Positions 1 to 4,727 of a DNA stretch of 5,245 bases are shown piece after piece (positions within the stretch are counted from its first letter, which is position 1; each line of letters opens with the position of its first letter). Source of the stretch: Pseudomonadota bacterium (GTDB lineage: Bacteria > Pseudomonadota > Alphaproteobacteria > Rhizobiales > Xanthobacteraceae). Under the pieces are notes generated by a model, which was not told the origin of the DNA, did no database searches, and worked only from the letters and a program-made list of their open reading frames with translations. The DNA lies in contig JAJYAH010000556.1 in assembly GCA_021779635.1 (NCBI GenBank), positions 1 through 5,245 of the forward strand, read 5' to 3'. A program made the translations under genes and the position numbers.

Positions 1-170
1 TTCTTGGCCGAGACGGCGGTGATGCGGCTCGGCACGATCTTGCCGCGCTCGGACACGTAACGCATCAACAGCTTGGAATCCTTGTAGTCGATTTTCGGCG
101 CATTCGGACCCGTGAACGGGCAGGTCTTGCGGCGGCGGAAAAACGGACGGCGTGCACCAGCTTCAGCCAT
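1..170 (-). CDS. rpsR: 30S ribosomal protein S18, C-terminus missing (cut by window edge)
   Basis: Small-subunit ribosomal protein that sits on the 30S platform, where it pairs with S6 and contacts 16S rRNA. Reading leftwards from the ATG at 170-168 gives 56 codons before the edge. The start [19 protein letters not shown] is followed by a segment containing [24 protein letters not shown], the typical bacterial S18 core with its basic N-terminus and the IDYKD and GKI(V)PSRIT signatures. The family is usually about 75-80 residues, so roughly the last quarter lies outside the window. The start lies 5 nt after the rpsF stop codon. Its ribosome binding site (GAGGAG, 184-179) lies inside the end of rpsF, so the two are probably co-transcribed and translationally coupled. 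Identity is secure; only the C-terminus is unseen. Confidence 0.97.
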   Translation of the reverse strand, partial: MAEAGARRPFFRRRKTCPFTGPNAPKIDYKDSKLLMRYVSERGKIVPSRITAVSAK

Positions 171-175
171 GATTC

Positions 176-646
176 CTACTCCTCGCTCACAGCGTCGGCA
201 TCATCGCGCGGGCGGCGCGGACCACGGTCGCCGCGGTAGCCGCCGCCGTCGCGATCGCCACGGAAGCCGCCATCGCGGTCGCCACGGAAACCGCCGCCAC
301 GATCATCGCGGTCGCGGTCGCGATCGGCCTTGCGCATCATCGCCGAGGGGCCTTCCTCGTGCTCGTCGACGCGAACGCTGAGATAGCGAATCACGTCTTC
401 GCTGATCCGCTCCTGCCGCTCGATCTCCGCCACTGCCGCCGACGGGGCGTCGATGTTCAGCAGCACGAAATGTGCTTTTCGATTCTTGTTCATCCGATAG
501 GTGAGGGAACGTACGCCCCAGTTTTCCATCTTCACGACCTTGCCGCCGAGCTGCTCGACGATGCCGGTCATCTGGGTGGTCAATTCCTCGACCTGTTGGG
601 TACTCGCATCCTGACGCGCGAGAAAAACATGCTCATAAAGAGGCAT
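176..646 (-). CDS. rpsF: 30S ribosomal protein S6 with Arg/Gly/Asp-rich C-terminal tail
   Basis: Ribosomal protein of the 30S platform that dimerises with S18. The 156-residue product begins [13 protein letters not shown], the standard S6 start. The S6 ferredoxin-like fold covers about residues 1-97, with the conserved [34 protein letters not shown] and [17 protein letters not shown] segments. Residues about 106-149 form a low-complexity tail of RD, RGD and GGF/GGY repeats, ending in acidic [10 protein letters not shown]. coli S6 also has a C-terminal tail, but an acidic one; Arg/Gly-rich extensions are familiar in rhizobial relatives. The frame is open upstream to 772, but the start at 646 is chosen because the homologous N-terminus begins there and AAGGAC (656-651) precedes it; the 42 upstream codons resemble nothing. 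It is the first gene of an rpsF-rpsR operon. Confidence 0.97.
   Translation of the reverse strand: MPLYEHVFLARQDASTQQVEELTTQMTGIVEQLGGKVVKMENWGVRSLTYRMNKNRKAHFVLLNIDAPSAAVAEIERQERISEDVIRYLSVRVDEHEEGPSAMMRKADRDRDRDDRGGGFRGDRDGGFRGDRDGGGYRGDRGPRRPRDDADAVSEE
221..298 (-). repeat. 24-bp tandem repeat inside rpsF tail
   Basis: On the plus strand, 242-265 and 266-289 are two 24-bp units differing at only a few positions, both ending in tcgccacggaa. A diverged third copy (about 218-241) and a partial copy (from 290) flank them. Translated on the minus strand they give successive [12 protein letters not shown] blocks (S6 residues about 117-142). Each unit is a multiple of three, so copy-number change would lengthen or shorten the tail without a frameshift. 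Confidence 0.75.
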
Positions 647-650
647 GGAT

Positions 651-656
651 GTCCTT
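651..656 (-). promoter_or_regulatory. rpsF ribosome binding site
   Basis: AAGGAC on the minus strand, 4 nt before the ATG at 646-644. It supports this start over in-frame upstream ones. It also lies within a 9-nt segment (659-651) that is perfectly complementary to the leader at 710-702. Confidence 0.75.
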
Positions 657-710
657 TCCAATGTTAGCGTGGTTCCCGGCGGCAAGCCCTTCGAACCCTT
701 CGGAAAGGAC
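651..710 (-). promoter_or_regulatory. structured rpsF leader with possible S6:S18 autoregulatory site
   Basis: Read as RNA from the minus strand, GUCCUUUCC (710-702) is the exact complement of GGAAAGGAC (659-651), which contains the rpsF Shine-Dalgarno sequence. A G-U and an A-U pair can extend the helix to 11 bp (710-700 with 651-661). Enclosed by it is a smaller hairpin: GGUUC (697-693) pairs with GAACC (675-671), and GG/CC (689-688 with 682-681) forms a short upper stem around a GCUUG loop. The 3' side of the internal loop between these stems holds GCCGG, including a CCG (679-677). Leaders of rpsF in many bacteria carry an S6:S18-binding element with a conserved CCG in an asymmetric loop, mimicking the 16S rRNA site. 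The pairing is seen directly; protein binding and autoregulation are inferred. Confidence 0.55.
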
Positions 711-838
711 TCGATATGCTCAGAAGGCGGAAGCACGGGACGACGGACCGACTGGCCCTGCCACATCAACATCGCCGAAAAGGTGAAATTGCTGAGACCG
801 TCCGTTCAGCTCCCGGCCGGGATCCACGGATGGCGCGG

Positions 839-866
839 TTTATACGGATTTTGAGCGCGATGGCAA
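839..866 (-). promoter_or_regulatory. probable sigma-70-type promoter of rpsF-rpsR
   Basis: On the minus strand, TTGCCA (866-861) and TATAAA (844-839) each match 5 of 6 bases of the housekeeping consensus, with a 16-nt spacer. Transcription would start near 832 and give a leader of about 185 nt before the rpsF ATG at 646. This is the best promoter-like pair in the divergent region and points the right way for the ribosomal operon. No start site has been measured. Confidence 0.6.
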
Positions 867-916
867 GGGAAAGCGAGCCAATCGGGGAACCGTCCGGGCG
901 GGAGCCGGCGGGCGGC

Positions 917-945
917 TTGACACAACCGGCTCCTGCGGTGTCTTT
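917..945 (+). promoter_or_regulatory. possible promoter of fabD-fabG (good -35, weak -10)
   Basis: CTTGACA (916-922) contains a perfect TTGACA -35 and the CTTGAC form preferred in alphaproteobacteria. The -10 region 16-18 nt downstream is poor (TGTCTT, 939-944, matches 3 of 6). The element lies about 40-70 bp before the fabD ATG. Its -35 is about 50 bp from the -35 of the oppositely facing rpsF promoter, so the two appear back to back. GACAC (919-923) and GTGTC (938-942) form an inverted repeat across the spacer, which could be an operator or chance. Confidence 0.45.
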
Positions 946-984
946 CGGCTCAACTTTGGGGATTTCCAGCATTCAGGGGCGCCG

Positions 985-1944
985 ATGACGGCAGCATTCA
1001 CTTTTCCGGGGCAGGGCTCCCAGGCGGTCGGCATGGGCAAGGCGTTGGCCGAGGCTTTTCCGGCGGCCCGGGCCGTGTTCGACGAGGTCGATGCGGCGCT
1101 CGGGGAGAAGCTGACCACCATCGTCTGGGACGGTCCGGCCGAAACCTTGCAGCTCACGGAAAATGCCCAGCCGGCATTGATGGCGGTCTCGCTTGCGACC
1201 TTGCGCGTGCTGGAGACCGAAGCCGGCTTCTCGGTGGGACGGGACGCTGCATTCGTTGCCGGACATTCGCTCGGCGAATATTCCGCGCTCGCCGCCGCCG
1301 GCAGCCTCAGCATCAGCGACACCGCACGGCTGTTGCGCACCCGCGGCGTTGCCATGCAGAAGGCCGTGCCGGTGGGCGTCGGCGCCATGGCCGCGCTGCT
1401 GGGTCTCGATTATGAGGCCGCAGTGGCCGTCGCCGAGGAGGCCGCGCAGGGACAGGTCTGCCAGGCTGCCAACGACAATGGCGGCGGCCAGGTCGTGGTC
1501 TCCGGCGACAAGGCCGCGGTCGAGCGCGCGCTTGAAATTGCGAAGACCAGAGGTGCCAGACGTGCGATGCTGCTGCCTGTGTCCGCGCCGTTCCATTGCC
1601 GTCTGATGCAACCCGCGGCCGACGTGATGGCCAAAGCACTGGCCGAGGTCACCATCGAACGGCCGGTTTCGCCCCTGGTATCGAACGTATTGGCCGCGCC
1701 GATTTCGGATCCGGACGAGATACGCCGCCGCCTGACCGAGCAGGTTACCGGAACCGTGCGCTGGCGTGAGTCGGTGGCCTACATGGCCAGCCACGGGGTT
1801 ACGCGGTTTTTCGAAATTGGCGCCGGCAAGGTGTTAAGCGGGCTGGTCAAGCGGATCGCCGACGGTGCCGTCGGTGTTTCGGTCGGTGGTCCCGGTGATA
1901 TTGCTTCGGCGAAAGACGCGCTCGCTGCCGCGCAGACGGCCTGA
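985..1944 (+). CDS. fabD: malonyl-CoA:acyl carrier protein transacylase
   Basis: Transfers malonate from malonyl-CoA to the phosphopantetheine thiol of ACP, supplying the extender unit for cytoplasmic type II fatty acid synthesis. The 319-residue product has the usual FabD length (E. coli about 309). It starts MTAAFTFPGQGSQ, with the FPGQGSQ oxyanion-hole motif at 7-13. The nucleophile elbow GHSLGE (93-98) gives catalytic Ser95. Arg120 in the LLRTRG segment fits the malonate carboxylate-binding arginine, His204 in SAPFHC the catalytic histidine, and Gln253 the conserved C-terminal glutamine. GAGKVLSGL (279-287) is a further family signature. All key residues are present, so it should be active. 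AGGGG (975-979) lies 5 nt before the ATG. fabG follows 17 nt after the stop, so the two probably share a transcript from the promoter near 917. Confidence 0.98.
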   Translation: MTAAFTFPGQGSQAVGMGKALAEAFPAARAVFDEVDAALGEKLTTIVWDGPAETLQLTENAQPALMAVSLATLRVLETEAGFSVGRDAAFVAGHSLGEYSALAAAGSLSISDTARLLRTRGVAMQKAVPVGVGAMAALLGLDYEAAVAVAEEAAQGQVCQAANDNGGGQVVVSGDKAAVERALEIAKTRGARRAMLLPVSAPFHCRLMQPAADVMAKALAEVTIERPVSPLVSNVLAAPISDPDEIRRRLTEQVTGTVRWRESVAYMASHGVTRFFEIGAGKVLSGLVKRIADGAVGVSVGGPGDIASAKDALAAAQTA

Positions 1945-1946
1945 GC

Positions 1947-1953
1947 GAGGGAG
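1947..1953 (+). promoter_or_regulatory. fabG ribosome binding site
   Basis: GAGGGAG lies between the fabD stop and the fabG ATG with 8 nt spacing. It supports the start at 1962 and co-translation from a fabD-fabG mRNA. Confidence 0.75.
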
Positions 1954-1961
1954 AGACGAGG

Positions 1962-2699
1962 ATGTTCGATCTGACTGGCAGGACGGCGCTCGTTACCGGC
2001 GCAACCGGCGGCATCGGTGGCGCGATCGCGCAGGCGTTGCACGCGCAGGGCGCAACGGTCGCCATCTCGGGGACGCGGCGCGAGGTGCTGGCTACGCTCG
2101 CCGGCAAACTCGGCGCGAAGGTTCATGTGCTGCCGTGCAATCTGTCTGACACCGCCGAGGTCGAGGCGTTGGTTCCGGCGGCTGAAAAAGCAATGGGACA
2201 GGTCGATATTCTGGTCGCCAATGCCGGCATCACCCGGGACAATCTGTTCGTGCAATTGCGCGACGAGGACTGGGATGAGGTCATCAAGGTCAATTTGACG
2301 GCGACCTTCCGTCTGGCCCGTGCCGCGACCAAGCTGATGATGCGCAAGCGCTTCGGCCGCATTATCGCGATCACCTCGGTCGTCGGCGTCACCGGCAATC
2401 CGGGCCAGGGGAATTACACCGCATCAAAGGCCGGACTGATCGGCATGATCAAGACGCTGGGGGCGGAATACGCCAAGCGCAACATCACCGCCAACTGCAT
2501 CGCCCCGGGATTTATTGCGACGCCGATGACCGACGCGCTCAACGACAAGCAGCGCGAAACCATTCTTTCGAAAGTTCCTGCAGCCCGGCTTGGAACGCCC
2601 GAGGATATTGCGGCGGCAGCGGTGTATCTCAGTTCGAATGAAGCGGCGTATGTCACCGGGCAGACGATTCACGTCAACGGCGGGATGGCTATGTTTTGA
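1962..2699 (+). CDS. fabG: 3-oxoacyl-[acyl carrier protein] reductase
   Basis: NADPH-dependent reductase that converts 3-ketoacyl-ACP to (R)-3-hydroxyacyl-ACP, the first reduction of each elongation cycle. The 245-residue product is a classical short-chain dehydrogenase of typical FabG length (E. coli 244). The Rossmann cofactor motif TGATGGIG is at 12-19 and NAG at 87-89. The catalytic tetrad Asn111, Ser139, Tyr152 and Lys156 (YTASK, 152-156) is complete. The C-terminal IAPGFIATPMTD segment (180-191) and the ending YVTGQTIHVNGGMAMF are characteristic of FabG rather than of other short-chain dehydrogenases, as is its place between fabD and acpP. Nothing is truncated. The next gene, acpP, is 297 bp away, far enough for a separate promoter. 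Confidence 0.98.
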   Translation: MFDLTGRTALVTGATGGIGGAIAQALHAQGATVAISGTRREVLATLAGKLGAKVHVLPCNLSDTAEVEALVPAAEKAMGQVDILVANAGITRDNLFVQLRDEDWDEVIKVNLTATFRLARAATKLMMRKRFGRIIAITSVVGVTGNPGQGNYTASKAGLIGMIKTLGAEYAKRNITANCIAPGFIATPMTDALNDKQRETILSKVPAARLGTPEDIAAAAVYLSSNEAAYVTGQTIHVNGGMAMF

Positions 2700-2706
2700 G
2701 CCGTCT

Positions 2707-2722
2707 GCCGGTTCGTTCCGGC
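2707..2722 (+). terminator. small GC hairpin after fabG, weak terminator candidate
   Basis: GCCGG (2707-2711) and CCGGC (2718-2722) form a 5-bp stem with a TTCGTT loop, starting 7 nt after the fabG stop. No U-run follows (the next bases are gtggtgaaagg), so it is not a standard intrinsic terminator. It may slow or process the mRNA, or mean nothing. Confidence 0.25.
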
Positions 2723-2756
2723 GTGGTGAAAGGCCGTTCCGGTCGCCGATTGAGGC

Positions 2757-2783
2757 TTGTAGTCAAGGCTTGGGAAGTATGAT
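2757..2783 (+). promoter_or_regulatory. tentative acpP promoter
   Basis: TATGAT (2778-2783) matches 5 of 6 bases of the -10 consensus. The best -35 is TTGTAG (2757-2762, 3 of 6), only 15 nt away. A rival pair of similar quality is TTGCAG (2818-2823) with TATATT (2839-2844), also spaced 15 nt. Neither is strong, and the true start could be elsewhere in the gap. Confidence 0.3.
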
Positions 2784-2996
2784 AACCGAACCACCAACGG
2801 ATGGGCAAAGAACGCCATTGCAGGATTTTGAAACCCTGTATATTGGCGGTGCGGAGCCTGCCGTCGTTCGCCGGTCCCTTGTCGGCTATGACGGGGCCAA
2901 ATCAAGACGATGTGCGGCTGCGAAGAGAATTTAACGATCACGATGGCTCGTATCGTCTTGGGGTCGGGTCCAATGGAACAAGCGCGAGGTTGAACG

Positions 2997-3236
2997 ATGA
3001 GTGAGATTGGCGAGCGAGTTAAGAAGATCGTGGTCGAACACCTTGGTGTCGAACCCGAAAAGGTTGTCGACAACGCGAGCTTCATTGACGACCTCGGTGC
3101 AGACAGCCTCGATACTGTCGAACTGGTGATGGCCTTTGAAGAAGAATTTGGTTGTGAAATTCCCGACGATGCAGCGGAGACGATTTTAACCGTCGGTGAC
3201 GCTACGAAATTTCTTGAAAAAAACGCGAAAAGCTGA
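2997..3236 (+). CDS. acpP: acyl carrier protein
   Basis: Small acidic cytoplasmic carrier that holds growing fatty acyl chains on a 4'-phosphopantetheine arm and passes them between FabD, FabF, FabG and later acyltransferases. The 79-residue product has the canonical length. The attachment site is Ser37 in GADSLD (34-39). Helix II ([17 protein letters not shown], from 36) is strongly acidic, as expected for docking partner enzymes, and [16 protein letters not shown] is the standard C-terminal half. Codon use is less GC-rich than in the neighbours (many gaa, ggt, gtt), as is common for very highly expressed genes. The start is fixed by the family N-terminus ([10 protein letters not shown]) and GAGGT at 2986-2990. 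A terminator-like hairpin follows the gene. Confidence 0.99.
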   Translation: MSEIGERVKKIVVEHLGVEPEKVVDNASFIDDLGADSLDTVELVMAFEEEFGCEIPDDAAETILTVGDATKFLEKNAKS

Positions 3237-3256
3237 CGTCCCCGCGCGGTGTTGAC

Positions 3257-3300
3257 GAAGCCGGACGGGCCGTGGTCGAGCGGTCCACCGGCTTCTTGTT
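3257..3300 (+). terminator. terminator-like hairpin between acpP and fabF
   Basis: GAAGCCGG (3257-3264) and CCGGCTTC (3288-3295) form a perfect 8-bp stem. Inside it, 3267-3272 can pair with 3281-3286 (6 bp, one G-U) around an 8-nt loop. TTGTTGT follows directly, a short imperfect U-tract. The structure begins about 20 nt after the acpP stop and ends before fabF, so it fits an intrinsic terminator or attenuator letting only part of the transcripts continue into fabF. No clear fabF promoter is seen in the 34 nt after it, which favours partial read-through. Strength is not known from sequence. Confidence 0.6.
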
Positions 3301-3333
3301 GTGGGCCGCGAATGCTGGGCTGGAGTGCTGGAT

Positions 3334-4599
3334 ATGAGGCGGGTTGTCGTCACGGGCCTCGGCATGGTTTCGCCGCTCGGCTGTGGCGTCGAGCCGACCT
3401 GGAAGCGCATCCTCAACAGCGAGAGCGGCGCCAGGAAGATCGACACCTTTGACGTCTCCGATCTGACCAGCCGCATCGCCTGCGTAATTCCACGCGGCGA
3501 CGGCACCGGCGGCACCTTCAATCCCGACCAGTGGATGGAGCCGAAGGATCAGCGCAAGGTCGACGATTTCATCATTTTCGCAATGTGCGCGGCGCGCCAG
3601 GCGCTCGACGATGCCAACTGGCATCCCTCCAACGAGGAGGACCGTTGCGCCACCGGGACCATGATCGGTTCGGGAATCGGCGGCCTTTCGGGCATTGCCG
3701 ATACCGCGCTGCTTCTCAAGGAACGTGGTCCGCGCAAGGTGTCGCCGTTTTTCATTCCCGGCCGTCTGATCAACCTGGCTTCAGGTTATGTGTCGATCGA
3801 GCACGGCCTCAAGGGCCCCAATCATTCGGTCGTGACCGCCTGTTCGACCGGCGCCCACGCGATCGGCGATGCAAGCCGGCTCATCGCGCTCGGCGACGCC
3901 GATGTCATGGTGGCGGGCGGAACGGAATCCCCGATTTGCCGGTTGTCGATGGCTGGATTTTGCGCGTCGCGCGCATTGTCGACCAGCTTCAACGATACTC
4001 CGGAAAAGGCATCGCGGCCCTACGACAAGGATCGCGACGGCTTCGTGATGGGTGAGGGCGCGGGCATCGTGATCCTCGAGGAATACGAGCATGCGAAACA
4101 GCGCGGCGCGAGAATCTATGCGGAAGTGACCGGCTACGGATTGTCCGGCGACGCCTATCACATCACCTCGCCGTCGCCCGACGGCGATGGCGCATTCCGC
4201 AGCATGAGCGCCGCCATGAAACGCGCCGGAATCACTTCTTCCGACATCGACTACATCAACGCCCATGGAACCTCGACGCAGGTCGGTGACGAAATCGAAC
4301 TCGGTGCCGTGGAGCGGCTGCTGGGGAACGTGGCTTCCAAGGTGTCGATGTCGTCAACCAAATCGTCGACAGGGCACCTTTTGGGCGCCGCCGGAGCGAT
4401 CGAGGCAATCTTCAGTATTCTTGCGATTCGCGATAATATCGCTCCGCCAACCATCAATCTTGACCACCCGTCGGTGGAAACAGCGATCGATCTCGTGCCT
4501 CAGATACCGCGCAAACGCGAGATCAATGTCGCGCTGTCGAATTCGTTCGGTTTCGGGGGCACCAACGCATCCGTGATCATGCAGCGCGTGGCCAGCTAA
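3334..4599 (+). CDS. fabF: 3-oxoacyl-[acyl carrier protein] synthase II
   Basis: Condenses malonyl-ACP with acyl-ACP to lengthen the fatty acid by two carbons (KAS II, cytoplasmic). From the ATG at 3334 the product is 421 residues, close to E. coli FabF (413). It starts MRRVVVTGLGMVSPLG. The catalytic triad is Cys170 in TACSTG, His311 in NAHGTST and His348 in STGHLLGAAGA. Conserved Lys343 lies in STKSSTGH, and the C-terminal GFGGTN (406-411) carries the gating phenylalanine. The frame is open to a GTG at 3301, but those 11 extra residues have no family match, and that start would put its ribosome binding site inside the terminator stem. TGGAG (3321-3325), 8 nt before 3334, supports the shorter form. 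Two Cys-His-His motifs with a TACSTG context place it in FabF/FabB, and its position after acpP indicates FabF. FabB-like activity cannot be excluded. Confidence 0.97.
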   Translation: MRRVVVTGLGMVSPLGCGVEPTWKRILNSESGARKIDTFDVSDLTSRIACVIPRGDGTGGTFNPDQWMEPKDQRKVDDFIIFAMCAARQALDDANWHPSNEEDRCATGTMIGSGIGGLSGIADTALLLKERGPRKVSPFFIPGRLINLASGYVSIEHGLKGPNHSVVTACSTGAHAIGDASRLIALGDADVMVAGGTESPICRLSMAGFCASRALSTSFNDTPEKASRPYDKDRDGFVMGEGAGIVILEEYEHAKQRGARIYAEVTGYGLSGDAYHITSPSPDGDGAFRSMSAAMKRAGITSSDIDYINAHGTSTQVGDEIELGAVERLLGNVASKVSMSSTKSSTGHLLGAAGAIEAIFSILAIRDNIAPPTINLDHPSVETAIDLVPQIPRKREINVALSNSFGFGGTNASVIMQRVAS

Positions 4600-4617
4600 C
4601 GCGTCACACCAAGAGTC

Positions 4618-4639
4618 CACCGTTTCGCCGCATTCGGTG
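4618..4639 (+). terminator. weak hairpin after fabF
   Basis: CACCG (4618-4622) pairs with CGGTG (4635-4639) around a 12-nt loop, 18 nt after the fabF stop. The only T-rich stretch (tagtttt) begins about 8 nt later, so termination is doubtful. The 128-bp fabF-mltG gap shows no clear promoter, so mltG may be read from the fab transcript. Confidence 0.2.
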
Positions 4640-4727
4640 ATAAATCCTAGTTTTGGGCGTAGACTACCGGCCGATGCGGAAATTTTCGCAAGGCCGCGAT
4701 TGAACCGACAGGATTCAGGTTGCATCG

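Larger units (their letters stand above)
647..984. other. 338-bp divergent intergenic region between rpsF and fabD
   Basis: No convincing gene lies here. Both strands have open frames, but these are random GC-rich frames without family resemblance, and one is only the upstream extension of the rpsF frame. From left to right the stretch holds the rpsF ribosome binding site and structured leader (651-710), an untranslated leader (about 711-832), the rpsF promoter (839-866), the probable fabD promoter (917-945) and the fabD ribosome binding site AGGGG (975-979). Confidence 0.7.
2700..2996 (+). other. 297-bp fabG-acpP intergenic region (probable acpP promoter and leader)
   Basis: No convincing gene lies here. 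A 51-codon frame from an ATG at 2779 to 2934 has no good ribosome binding site and no recognisable content. The left part has the small hairpin and two copies of CGTTCCGG (2714-2721, 2735-2742). The middle has promoter-like hexamers and CTTG/CAAG repeats (2756-2772). The right end has the acpP ribosome binding site GAGGT (2986-2990), 6 nt before the ATG. A separate acpP promoter is likely from the spacing, but its position is unclear. Confidence 0.55.

Noticed and set aside
112..381. Plus-strand 89-residue arginine/histidine-rich frame
   Set aside because: It is the antisense shadow of the repetitive rpsF tail and the rpsR start; its composition follows the repeats and it has no ribosome binding site or family resemblance.
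647..772. 42-codon N-terminal extension of rpsF
   Set aside because: S6 proteins start at MPLYEH-type sequence, a ribosome binding site sits directly before 646, and this stretch contains the structured leader instead.
973..1794. Long minus-strand frame (273 residues) opposite fabD
   Set aside because: Typical antisense open frame in GC-rich coding DNA; fabD has all catalytic motifs and the antisense product resembles no family.
2779..2934. 51-codon plus-strand small gene before acpP
   Set aside because: No properly spaced Shine-Dalgarno sequence, overlaps the candidate acpP promoter, and the protein is not recognisable; other frames on both strands are equally open here.
3781..4266. Minus-strand frame (161 residues) opposite fabF
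   Set aside because: Shadow of the fabF codon pattern; no start signals or family features.
4637..4665. Possible mltG promoter with -10 TAGACT (4660-4665)
   Set aside because: Only 4 of 6 bases match and no acceptable -35 lies 15-19 nt upstream.
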